A DNA stretch of 64,000 bases, from contig OY744617.1 in assembly GCA_963556255.1 (NCBI GenBank), positions 26,855,871 through 26,919,870 on the forward strand. Reading direction: 5' to 3'. The stretch's first letter is position 1. Each line of letters begins with the position of its first letter. The position numbers were made by a program, and so were the translations under genes. Shown here piece by piece: positions 29,894 to 40,580 of the stretch. Source of the DNA: Allolobophora icterica (lineage: Eukaryota > Annelida > Clitellata > Crassiclitellata > Lumbricidae). Under the pieces are notes generated by a model. It saw only the letters and a list, made by a program, of their open reading frames with translations. It was not told where the DNA came from and ran no database searches.

Positions 29894-29925
<32 letters not shown>

Positions 29926-30139
29926 TGTAGAAGAAGAAGTAGAAGAAGAAGAAGTAATAGTAGCAGTAGCAGTAGAAGAGGAAGAAGAACAAGAGGAAGA
30001 AGAACAAGAACAAGAACAAGAAGAACAAGAACAAGAACAAGAAGGAAGAAGAAGAGGAAGAGGAAGAATTAGAGGAAGAGTTAGAGGAAGAGGAAGAAGA
30101 AGATGATGATGATGATGATGAAGAAGAAGAAGTAGAAGA
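29835..30139. repeat. (GAA)n tract joined to a SINE family C 3' end
   Basis: 'gaagaa' with 'gaacaa' variants ends in 'gaagtagaagagtccctt', where the family C SINE tail at 30140 begins. On the SINE strand this is a (TTC)n tail. Confidence 0.9.
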
Positions 30140-30250
30140 GTCCCTTAAGCTAGCCTTAAGGAGCCATGGCTATGAAGTGTTATAGCAACTTGATATTTCT
30201 TAACCTCGGCATATGAGGGCAGGGGGCAATATTCACCGGTGGCAATCTCA
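30140..30250 (-). mobile_element. SINE family C, 3' part
   Basis: 'agtcccttaagctagcctta' followed by 'atggctatgaagtgttatag' and 'cctcggcatatgagggca' match the 3' half of family C on the minus strand. The tRNA-like head is absent. Confidence 0.75.
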
Positions 30251-30930
30251 CCGAAGTTTCCATGCTCAATTTTCCTCCACGAAGGAATAAACACGGTAAG
30301 ATTAGCTCCACATTATACGAGGTCCCAAATGTTAAGCAGCTCTTTCTTGGAATAAGTTCGGGCATAATGCCTACGCTGTCAGTGATAACGTCGGTCCCGT
30401 TAGCCTTGTGTGACCATGCACTCAGCATTGGAGGGGTGGTTCTTCTAATTTCTGTGCCATTTCCAAACCCAAGCTATTGGTATCAGGGACCGCACAGCCT
30501 TACCACACCTACAGATTCCAAGGAGCGGACAGTAAATCTGTTTCTGTTATACATCTCCTTTGGCTCATTAACAGTTGGCAGTGGACGATCGCTTCCTGCA
30601 AACTCCACATGGGCTGATGAGCAGCGGAATTCAGCTGCAGCGGGACTCTAATTGTAACTTAACTACACACAGTCGCTTCGTCGGTAAACACCCGTCCAAT
30701 AACTCCACTGCAGTGATTCAGTCACTTTAGCGACCTCCTTGAGTCATTTACGACCGTCCGTCGACTAGGACTGTTTCGCCGCTTTGTAGCGAGGTTCTCC
30801 GAGTGCCCTCCCGCGGGCGGTCCCTGCCTTTGCGCTGGACCGCCTCTAGCGACAACTCGGACATAACTCTGTCGGAAAGAAGTGAAAGATTGTCGTAGTA
30901 CAGCGGGTGGAAAAAATCATCGCCAGACGC

Positions 30931-31072
30931 TATAAAAATCGGGGACGGATTTATAGAGGAATTGCGCAGCGGCCGACCGCCGACCGAACTCCGGCTGAGG
31001 CACACCTTGAAGACTGCCGACGAGGCCGCCGACGCCTTTTTAATGCGCTTAGAAACCGCGAAAAGAGGGACG
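30931..31072 (+). promoter_or_regulatory. candidate TATA promoter and first exon
   Basis: TATAAAA (30931-30937) in CpG-rich sequence is followed by an ATG at 31043 that opens ten codons ('MRLETAKRGT') up to a strong donor 'gggacg|gtaagt'. No second exon was found. An overlapping 112-aa minus-strand ORF (30748-31086) is an equally uncertain alternative. Confidence 0.25.
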
Positions 31073-31359
31073 GTAAGTGCTAACACACGTCACTTGTGGC
31101 ACGTTCATAATAGAAGATCTCTCGACTCTGCAGCACAGACATCAAGTTCTTTAAGGCAACTGGGCTCAAGTCCTTCCGTTGATTTAAGCCCCTGGCTGGC
31201 CTTGGGATAAGGCACCCCAATAATTTATCAGTTAACCTCGTAAATAAGGTTGGTATCACGTAATAGCTGTTCACTTCGTTATGGCGACTATAGACCCAAC
31301 CTCTTCCGTTAATTTATGCTTCTATAGCTTGAGTTGGGTTATGTCATCTCGGTATTTTC

Positions 31360-31499
31360 CAGTTTTGTTGTCGAGACCTTAAACCTCAAGACCAAGACCA
31401 AGGCCAAGACTTTGAATCTCAAGACCAAGACCAAGACTTTTAAGAATGAACTCGAGTGCACTCGAGACCAAGACCTTGGTCTCGAGGACAACAAGACTG
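31360..31499. mobile_element. hAT MITE, 140-bp relative of 11201-12109
   Basis: It begins 'cagttttgttgtcgagacc' and ends 'ctcgaggacaacaagactg', with 'accaagacc' hexamers between. The last ~55 bases ('gaactcgagtgcactcgag' onward) are almost identical to the right end of the 909-bp element. The flanks GTATTTTC and GTTACCCC do not form a clear duplication. Confidence 0.85.
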
Positions 31500-32060
31500 G
31501 TTACCCCATAATTATTAGATTCAACTTGTACAGTGATCTCTAAAAGTTTACTGCTAGAGAGGAGAAAGATGGATTATGAAAAGTTTCGTAATCGTAAAGT
31601 CCAAATTTCTAAAGCGCCACTCTAAAGATAAGCGCAAAGCACCAGCTTATTGACGAGCGCTGCGTCGTATCAGAGGGGTTGTCCAGATATCGATGTCCAT
31701 TGGAGGTCCGAGTTCGGTGCCAGAGAGTATTGGGATTTAGTAAGTATAACTGGGTCATCCTCATATTTCTTAGTCCCAAAGTAAAATCAAGTCACTAGTA
31801 CCCATGGCTACCTTTCGGGTTAATTTAAGGAACTGATCATCTTAGTTATGAATGTCTTTTTAACATAATATCATATGCTTCTACTTGTGTCACAATTTCT
31901 TCTGGTACTTTTGCTATGACCTCTTTATGCCGTGCTCAAAGAGGTCATATCAAATATGCAACACATAGGCACTTGATAGATGAAAATAAACGCTGCTCAC
32001 TCATGAGTTACCAACTTGCAATTTTGTCAAATTGCTCAAACGACTACTTACTACCTTACT

Positions 32061-32285
32061 ACCTAGGCCGATTGGTTAGAGCGCTCGGGCCGAATCGTGA
32101 AGAGTATACGGGTTCGAACCTCGCCCGAGGCAGTTACTGTGTAGAGACCTTGAGCTAGTCCTTCGCTCACAATTGTTCTGCGCCATCGATGTTCTGTCGT
32201 ATGGTCGTGTGCACTTCAGAAATCTGGAAGGGCAGTATCAAATGCAGTTGTATTTTATTGTATTTAATTGTATACTTCAAGACTC
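32061..32285 (+). mobile_element. tRNA-derived SINE, family A, copy 2
   Basis: The head has 'gattggttagagcgctcgg' (box A) and 'acgggttcgaacctcgcc' (perfect box B). Then come 'gaccttgagctagtccttc', 'tgcgccatcgatgttctg', 'ctggaagggcagtatcaa' and the tail 'atgcagttgtattttattg'. This is the best preserved family A copy. Confidence 0.9.
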
Positions 32286-32455
32286 TAGAGGCATCGTTGC
32301 TTATACATAGTCACAGAGCACATGTAATAATATAAACTTTCTTGTTACTGTTAACGTTTTCCTTCCCTACCAGACAAGCAGTGTGAGCGCTCTGGGATAA
32401 AACGAATGCAAAGCCAAGTAGAGTATGTGTGCGTGTGACTTCATGAGTGCGCGTG

Positions 32456-32700
<245 letters not shown>

Positions 32701-32929
32701 GAGACTTTGTTGGTGGATTACTGTCGGAAATGTGGTCGCCTGCACATGTCCGGCACATTCTCTAATGGTTTCTTCTTCCAGTGGGATCTGGGAATAATCC
32801 TCAGTCCAGCTGGATGGGAAGGTCGGATACAGACAGTCAGTTGGACTAATAAGACCCAGTCACATTTTTACAGTAGACCCTTACATATAATTACATCATG
32901 CGTGTATGCATGCATGTATGTATGCAAAC

Positions 32930-33370
32930 TGTATACATGCATTACATATATATATATATATATATACAATGCATTTTTGCTCTTGAGACATTCATATCAA
33001 CGTGTGTGCAATGTATACATACTTCATGCATGTACGGCCGCAGTGTCGGGACAGCATTGGATAAGTTACTGTGCTCACTCGAATGTAAGCCTTCAGACAT
33101 TCGCAACCGCCGCCAGAATCATTTGAATAGGACATCTATTACCAGTTCAGACTTCTTTTTAGCTTTTCCTGCTGTATAAAGCCGTGTAAATGCATATGCA
33201 TAGGGTGGAGCGGCATTTTGTCTACCTGAAGGCCAGCAGCAGCGCTATAGACTAAACAAGTTAATGGTTCGATAGCGACGATTATAGGACGATGGGGCAC
33301 GGTCTAGAATTCTGACAACTGTTTATTTAATCTCGTACAAGTCTTCTCAGGTAATGAATACAATTTCTTT
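32930..33370. other. short (TA)n and unannotated sequence
   Basis: (TA)n at 32945-32968. The two overlapping plus-strand ORFs starting at 32707 and 32898 have no known domain. Confidence 0.4.
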
Positions 33371-33654
33371 GACCTATTCTTAATTCCTACTATCGTCCGC
33401 TATTATAGTTCCCGGAAATAAACGCAGACAGAGACGCAGGATTCGTGCTTCTGTGAAAAGACAGGAGCGAGTCTGGGGAAAGTTGTCGGTGATATATATC
33501 TGGAATCCAAGGGAATTGCAGAAAAAAGACTGGAGGTGGGTGGGTGGGTTGAACATTTTATCCGTATTTCGCAAACTGATGTCAACGAAATTTGAAAGCA
33601 GCTGATTTAAACGCTAGCAGTTTTGCAAGTCAGACTCGAATCAAAATCAACTCC

Positions 33655-33870
33655 TTTGTTGAGAAAATTCAAAAATGCATACATGATACACCATGCATGG
33701 AAATGTCTTCTCTTAGACTTAGTCAGAGACTCAGAGTGAAATAATTCTAAATCGCACCAGCACAACTGAGGGGATTAGAAACGATCCCCTGGGGTGTGTA
33801 ATGAAGACTTAAAAGGGGTCCTAAGAAAGACTAGGGGGTTGAACCCCCAACCCCCGACAATTCCTACCCT
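33655..33870. repeat. dispersed repeat shared with 24870-25270
   Basis: It shares 'gagaaaattcaaaaatgca', 'cacaactgaggggatt', 'cccctggggtgtg', 'ggtcctaagaaagacta' and 'ccccgacaattcctaccc' with the other copy. Confidence 0.65.
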
Positions 33871-33947
33871 GTGGAATCCTTAGTACATTATTCGAAGTAA
33901 TGCTCGGATATGCATTGGTTCCGATAAGTTTAGCCTCTTTTGGGTAA

Positions 33948-34061
33948 ATTGTAGCTAAGTTTTTCATCAAACTCAATTCCATATTACGTTTATCGAGTGA
34001 CAATCTGTCACGGACTACACTGTAATATGGAATTGGGTTTGATGAAAAATTTAGCTACAAT
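33948..34061. repeat. long inverted repeat, 40-bp arms
   Basis: 33948-33987 ('attgtagctaagtttttcat' onward) and 34022-34061 are inverse copies with only a couple of mismatches, separated by 34 bases. The loop holds its own small palindrome 'tgacaatctgtca'. It could form a stable hairpin or be a short palindromic transposon. Confidence 0.9.
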
Positions 34062-34309
34062 AAAAGTAAGTAAGCTCACAAAAGTAATATAGCTGCGAGT
34101 ATTATACTGTAGCTGCATGCATACTGTTAAACTTAAAATTATACGATATACTGATGAAGCCTATATAATTTATTCCTAATTAATATGCTGGGAAATGACT
34201 TCAGTTCTGATGGTGAGAGGCAAAACCATTTATGGCTTGAAATTGATAAGCCATAAATTGATTCACGGTGAAACAATTTCTTTGAACATAGGTCCTAACT
34301 TATAGCAAC

Positions 34310-34420
34310 TCAACTATAATGAGTACACTGACAGTACAGTGTCGGTGGGAAGATGAGACTGTGAGGGAAACGACTGGCCACCCGCCCTCATATGCCGAGG
34401 CTAAGAAAATGAAGTCGCTA
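34310..34420 (+). mobile_element. SINE family C, 3' part with (TTC)n tail
   Basis: 'gagtacactgacagtacagt', 'gtcggtgggaagatgagac', 'catatgccgaggctaagaaa' and 'gtcgctagcacttc' match the family C 3' half and run straight into the (TTC)n tract. Confidence 0.85.
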
Positions 34421-34424
34421 GCAC

Positions 34425-34479
34425 TTCTTCTTCTCCTCGTCCTCCTCCTCTGCTTCTTCTTCTTCTTCTTCTTCTTCTT

Positions 34480-34510
<31 letters not shown>

Positions 34511-34710
34511 TTCTTCTTCTTCTTCTTCTTCTCGTTCTTCTTCTTCTTCTTCTTCTTCTTCTTCTTCTTCTTCTTCTTCTTCTTCTTCTTCTTCTTCTTC
34601 TTCTTCTTCTTCTTCTTCTTCTCCTCCTCCTGCTCCTGCTCCTGCTCCTCCTTCTCTTCTTCTTCATCATCATCATCTTCTTCTTCTTTTTCTTCTTCTT
34701 CTTCTTCGTA
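34425..34710. repeat. (TTC)n tract
   Basis: Nearly 60 contiguous 'ttc' units with 'ctcctgctcctg' near the end, directly downstream of the SINE C fragment. The poly-Phe, poly-Arg and poly-Ser ORFs are artefacts. Confidence 0.97.
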
Positions 34711-34719
34711 ACTTATAAA

Positions 34720-36240
34720 AAGTTAACTTGGAAGACACATGATGCACGATGAAACAACCGGACTGAACTCTGAACATGACTTAGAGTATGAGAAATTGCT
34801 ACACACGTTAAAGGCCTAGCACACTCTTGATCTATGTGCGCTCAAATCTGTCTGCAAAGCAGAGCAATGGCAGACAGGAAAAATGATAGGAGAACTGCAA
34901 GGACCAGCAAGATGAACGAGAGTAGACGTGATAAGCAGAGGAACATTAAACAGGCCGCAGAGATAGCAAAGTTGATCAGGTGGAGGTACCAGATAAGACT
35001 TCTTGTTCCCTGGGTGTCTTAAGTCTGAGCAGGACCGAGGCCTTCAATCATATGGGTGCCACTGGGTGGCATACGACAGTTTTGATAGGTTAATGCCTTC
35101 TGGGCATTTTGAATAGATTACAAGACCTAGACTGGACAAAAAGGCAGCTTTATGATGACTTTGGAACACAGTTAAGTGATGACTACTGTTAAAAGCAAAA
35201 TTAAAAATGTATGATTAATAAGTCGACGAAAGTACAAAAATATAGAAAACAAATTGAGCAAACACCTATTATAATAGAATATGAGTAACAAATCTATAAT
35301 TCATTGTAATATAAAAAGGGTTTTCATTTTCAAGAAATTAAAGCAAACAGACTCTATTTTAATGCAGCTATATACAGTCAGAATAAAAATCTGCATTCCA
35401 GATTTGAAATTCGATTTGATAGATTTGAAATCCATAACGCGGGCACTCCGATGTCTAGCTCGTCTCCCAAGCAAGACAGACAAAAACGTTTAATGGCCGG
35501 GAAGACAGTGCAGATGGCCCGACGCTGTAGCAGTAAAAATGCCTTGCACCAGAAAACAACACCCATACACCGCACAATGACCAAATAACAAGCACTGGAA
35601 TGCCAGACATAAAAACCCTTTCTAAAACAATCTCTGCTAACATCAGACACTAACGTGGCTCATGAAGTACATTGTCTGGTGTCAAATAAATTCAATGTAG
35701 CCAACAACCAGATGATTGTCTAGTTACGACAAACTGCTATGTCACAGCATGTAGTTATTAGACATGTAGTGACTGTTGTCCTCAGTTATCAGACAATTAA
35801 TGTGTCTCAACGAGCGTTCTGGTTACAGTTAGTGACAGCTGATTCCAGACATGACTGCTAAATGTGTAAGAGAACACGATGCACCAAGACACCAGAGGAA
35901 CCTAACGAGAACAAAAGCAACACTAAACAGTTATGATAACTGAGTATGATTCATGGAGTGATATAGAGGTGACAAAAGACAGATAGGCGCCCATACAGGA
36001 ACGAACAGAGTCGCACACAGCAAACGGCATCGTCAGCAGAAACGCGAGTCCTTCCTAGAACACAAACAAAAGTCAATACCAATATATCACCGTGCAATTA
36101 AATTGTATATATCGCTGTAACCTTCATATAACGCTGTCTTTGCCATCCGTTTTGGAAGCCCTGTTATCATGAAAACCGTGTTATTATGAGGCCATCTACA
36201 GAATAGGCTGGGTTAGTTAAATTTGCACTACAGTGACTAA
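34720..36240. other. unannotated AT-rich stretch
   Basis: Short ORFs on both strands at 35281-35650 overlap each other and have no recognisable domain. No long repeat or RNA gene was seen. Confidence 0.4.
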
Positions 36241-36260
36241 ATGAGGAAGAAGGCGAAGAG

Positions 36261-36535
36261 CAGTCCCTTGAGCTTGCCTGGCAGTCAGCCATGTGTATGA
36301 AGTGCGAACGATTTCATTTTCTTAGCCTCGGCACACGAGAGCGGGTGGCCAGTCCTCTCCCTCACCGTCTCATCTTCCCACTGACGGTGTACGATCAGTG
36401 TATTCGCTATAGCTGAGTTGCCTAGGGGCGCAGATGGAGCAGAAATCTCGAACCAAATTTCTGCCCTGGTGGGGATTTGAACCCCAGACCTCTTGGTTGA
36501 CAGTCCAGCACACTAAAAACTATCGCGCACCCCAC
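36261..36535 (-). mobile_element. tRNA-derived SINE, family C, copy 2
   Basis: On the minus strand: 'gtcaaccaagaggtctgggg', box B 'ggttcaaatcc', 'caccagggcagaaatttgg', 'caactcagctatagcg', 'gtgggaagatgagacgg' and 'cgaggctaagaaaatgaaat'. A short GAA-rich remnant lies at its 3' end (36242-36260). Confidence 0.87.
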
Positions 36536-36587
36536 AGTATATGATGCAACGATACTATAGCACTAGTATAAGAGTAGCCAAGGCCGG

Positions 36588-36640
36588 ATTAATCCGGGGG
36601 GAGGGTGCTATGCAAACTCTACACTGGATCTCAGTGTAGT
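36588..36640. mobile_element. possible truncated hAT MITE end
   Basis: 'aaggccggattaatccgg' with 'ggggggagggtgc' resembles a hAT MITE terminus. I could not find the opposite end in the following sequence. Confidence 0.3.
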
Positions 36641-36649
36641 ACAACGAGT

Positions 36650-38230
36650 GGGACGATATATGATGCGTTAAAAGACATGTACACACGTGTATGATGATGG
36701 AACATTGCTGCTACGTATGCCTAGTATACAATGTGCTGATCGAGTCAAGTCAACGAACTTTTCAAGTGTATACAAATCCCACTCTAGTCGGGGTCCTCTG
36801 TCAGTCAAATACGATTGCAAATTTTGCATACTGTTAATGCGACAATGACAGTAGTAATGGTTTGAAGGATATCTTTGGCGATGTTGCAAATGCCGTATAC
36901 AAGTGTTTTGCAATGGGTGTGCTTCCTACGTGGACCGGAGGATGGCAAATGGCCTCTAAATTAGCCCAGTCCAGGCCACCCCTACTGCTGTCGAAGAGTG
37001 GAACCGTAGTAGACTCGTAGCGTAAATCAGACGGACTGATAATCGTTATCTAACCCAGGTAACCGTCCCTGTGCTGTGGAAAGCAGAACCGACTTCAGTC
37101 CGTCAGGCCTGTAAGTGCCAACAGCCACGAACGTAAATGTACGGGATGTCTAGCCACTTAGGATTAAGGTCACGTAGTTCTACGGAACTGCCGTTGCTAT
37201 AAACGGCAAACTATGAGAATTGAAGCTAAATTACTCGAATTAAAAGGGGAAAGGGCGATGAACTTTGCATGTAAAAAACGGGGCGTCTAGAACCGGATGC
37301 GACGACTATAGCCAGCTTACGTCTAGTGCAGATCGGTGTAATTTAATTATGTAATTTAATTCTTGGTGTTTAGCAGGACATAACTGTGCCTTATGTAGAG
37401 TCTTTTCTTAAATGTAAGTACAATAATAAGTCCTATGCATTATGTGATGCTTAGCTCTATAAGTAAGGCAATATAGATGCAGTCGGAACTACATGGGTCA
37501 CTAATTAGTGTATGTTTAAAATGTTACTAATTACTTTTATTAATTAATTGCCTTAGAGGGGGCTTACTTAACGAAGCAATAGACGCAAATGAAGCTGCAT
37601 GTGTATGTAATTGGGTTTCAAATTAAGAACGCATGTCTGATGTGTTTATATATGGGTTTCAAATTCTGCTTCCATGGCAGCTGGAGCCATAAACAAGCTT
37701 ACGCAACTGCTAGTTTCACAGTTCTATTTAAGCCATAACCTAACCGGGTGTGTGCAATTTGTTTGGCAAAAGGGAACCTCCCCCTCCTCATTGGCTCAGA
37801 CCAGATAGGAGGACTTCAGTTTCTTCCTTGGGGTCTGATCTATTGCCATCTGTCCATTCTTCCTATTCCCTTCAGGATCTTCATTCCTTCATTCCCTCCT
37901 CCTTCTACCCGTTTATCCTTACCACCAACCTTCCATTCTTGTTTTCCATCCTCCTTCCATGCATATATGCTCACCTAACTAACCACCTTCCTTCTTTCCT
38001 TTGTTCTCTCCCTCCTACTTTGATTCAATCTGTCCCTTCTTTCTTCCTTCAAGCCCTTCCTCTCTTAGCCTACTAGACCAGGGTAGCTGTTGGCATGAAC
38101 CTCTTCCCGCTTTAGTAGAGCTGAGAACAGCTGGATGCAGAGGGCTGATTTGAAGCTGGTTCTCCATCTCTTTCCCACTTATAATTGAAAGCAGTGCCGC
38201 CACTTGCCAACATAGCCTAACTAATGACGC
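36650..38230. other. unannotated stretch with pyrimidine-rich segment
   Basis: Mostly AT-rich sequence. 37840-38060 is rich in 'ccttc' and gives meaningless Ser/Pro/Leu ORFs. No gene recognised. Confidence 0.4.
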
Positions 38231-38369
38231 CCATCACAAGATAACACTGAGGGAGAGGAGGAGGGTATGCTCACAGAGACCAAAAGAGCTATCTTTATTA
38301 TTCCTTGATAAGGACCCCGAAACGACTGTTAATGACGGGGTTTTGGCACCCAATGAAGAATCATTTCCA

Positions 38370-39517
38370 CCGCCTCGACAGTTCCCCCTCCCCACCACGT
38401 CAGCATACACACGGCCAGCGTCCCTGGGACCGCGCAGGTAGAGAGAGAGATGCAGAGTAAACAGTTTAATGCCTCCGCGGAGAGAGACCGCGGGGAATCC
38501 ATTCTTGAGGAACAGAATCCGGCACGCCGATAGAAGGACCACATGCGCCGCTGCTCCGCGGGACTGGGTGGTGGCTTTTTACTGGTATACCAGACTTCAG
38601 ATTAAGTGATATATACACATCACAAACGTACGAGCCGCCGGTTAAATCAGTCTGGATATACAATTCCTTCCCGGCCGCCGATAGCGCTCCGTATCTTTGG
38701 CTGCGCATGCGTTGAACTCTCAGACGAGTGATTGCGTTTTCTCGACTCATATATACGAAATGCGATATTATTTACACAACTATTACATTACTTCCAGCGG
38801 TAAAGCCCTTTGCTGACCAGTACACAGTCTGATCTGTCCGGATTAAGACCTCTCCGTTCGTCAGTTCCAGCCCGCGCTGCCAGTTCCCGTGTCGTCTGCA
38901 AGCAGCCGCGAAAACCGTCTCGTCACACCGCCACCTCCGTTTGTCCATCCGTCCATCGGTGGGTGTTTCCAGCGTCTGGAGCCGGATCAAGGAGTCGTCG
39001 CCCGCCGCAGTCCTGAATTATGATTCCCCCGGCCGTGCCGCGACACCCGGGCGACGCCTGACGCTCCCTCCCAACCCGATTAGTCATCGGACTCTGCTCT
39101 CCTGTCGGACGGGTGGGTCGGTCAGTCGGTCTGTCGACGAAAACGCTAAATGCGATATCGGCGAATCCTCTCTCCCCGTCGTCTCTGTCTCTCGCAGCCG
39201 AAAAACCAATCTGTACAGTTTAAGCCACGACAGGACAGTGCCGACAGACACATCACGGACCAATTATTTCGTCGACAACCCCTGCAGGAGCAGACGCGAG
39301 CAGCAGCAGCAGTATCCGTGTTTGTCGCAGTCGTCTGCGGGGATGAGAAGTGAGGCTTAGTTGCTGCGGGGATCAGTTGCATGTAACAGCGTCTCCTCAA
39401 AGTGGATTACGAAAGTGACTCAGCCAACTTTAGCGGCCACTTAATGCTAAGCAGACAACGCGGTTCGCGGCACGAAATCATGACAGAATGTAGATGAATC
39501 TTCGAGGACCGAGCAAG
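38370..39517 (+). promoter_or_regulatory. CpG-rich region, candidate promoter and first exon
   Basis: About 1.1 kb with many CpG dinucleotides, unlike its AT-rich surroundings. It ends at a good donor 'gagcaag|gtaagc' (39518). Overlapping ORFs on both strands, the longest 139 aa at 38941-39360 and not starting at ATG, show no domain. A non-coding first exon is one reading; no downstream exon was recognised. Confidence 0.3.
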
Positions 39518-39548
39518 GTAAGCCAGTCGTCAGTTACACCTGTCACTT

Positions 39549-39620
39549 TTAACGCTTTAACGGCGAGCCGCACTGGTTTCCCAGTCGCTTTTAGTATACT
39601 CTAGTCGTTAAAGCGTTAAG
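39549..39620. repeat. ~72-bp palindromic-ended repeat, copy 1
   Basis: It begins 'taacgctttaacggcgagc' and ends 'gtcgttaaagcgttaa', so the ends are inverse. A second copy at 56284-56352 has 'cggcgagctgcattgg' and 'tttcccagtcacttttac'. Confidence 0.7.
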
Positions 39621-39739
39621 ACATGAGACATTTCTGTGAATGTTTTAGTTTAGTTACTTTGACTTGTTTTGGTCGTTAGTTTTCTTAAAATCAGTCGTAT
39701 TAACTGTGGTTAGATTTCAGAAGTCTGGTAAAGTTGAGC

Positions 39740-40290
39740 AATCTAATAAAGTTCCTCCTCCACCTCCTCCTCCCATCTCCTCCTCAACCTCCCCTCCACC
39801 TTTTCCAACTCCTCCAACTCCACTTCCTCCTTCACCTCCTCCTCCCACCTCCTCCTCAACCTCCCCTCCACCTTCTCCACTACACCCAGCTCCTTCACCG
39901 GAAATTTTTTAGCACTGTTACTGATACTGTTACTGATACTGTAACTGATACTGTTACTGATACTGTTACTGATACTGTTACTTATACTGATACTGTTACC
40001 GATGCTACTACTGATACTGTTACTGGTACCACTACTGATACTACTACTGATACTGTTACTGATACTGTTACTGATACTGTTACTTATACTGATACTGTTA
40101 CCGATGCTACTACTGATACTGTTACTGGTACCACTACTGATACTACTACTGATACTTTTACTGATACTTTTACTGATTCTGTTACTTATACTGATACTGT
40201 TACCGATGCTACTACTGATACTGTTACTGGTACCACTACTGATACTACTACTGATACTTTTACTGATACTTTTACTGATTCTGTTACTGT
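39740..40290. repeat. pyrimidine tract and (CTGATACTGTTA)n array with ~100-bp higher-order units
   Basis: (CCT)n-rich sequence to 39895, then 'actgatactgtt' 12-mers. A longer unit containing 'taccgatgctactactgata' and 'ggtaccactactgat' occurs three times (starting near 39999, 40102 and 40202). The 245-aa Thr-Asp-Val-rich ORF is a translation of the array. Confidence 0.93.
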
Positions 40291-40329
40291 ACGGTACAAG
40301 GCATCAATTATTGATTGTCGCTTCCGAGC

Positions 40330-40580
40330 AAAAGTGCATTCCAAAAACACAAGAGTTTTAGTTACCTTGTTACCTGAAGTAATTACCAATATCTATATCA
40401 ATATCGCAAACAATGAACTACATGCAATATTCAAAGGAAAAAGAAACAAAGGCAGACCAAGACTACGTTAAATGGGGCAATGGACATGACAAATGACCGA
40501 GGACAATGGAGATCATTTATTTGTACCCATCGCCGATAAAATTGCTGACGTCAGGAACTGATAATGATGATTTATTCTAG
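40330..40580 (+). mobile_element. LINE 3' end (reverse-transcriptase C-terminal remnant)
   Basis: The plus strand encodes 'KGKRNKGRPRLR' and then 'TNDRGQWRSF' across a frame break. This is the 'GK(R)xxGRPRxRW...DRxxWR' pattern found at the C-terminus of many LINE reverse-transcriptase proteins. 'tacccatcgccgata' and a short GAT-rich tail follow. The minus-strand copy at 46225-46830 has the same tail. Confidence 0.8.

Noticed and set aside
39734..40471. 245-aa Thr-Asp-Val repeat ORF that could pass for an adhesin or ice-binding-like protein
   Set aside because: It reads through a 12-mer DNA array with higher-order repeats and ends in a LINE remnant. It has no ATG with coding context and no signal peptide.
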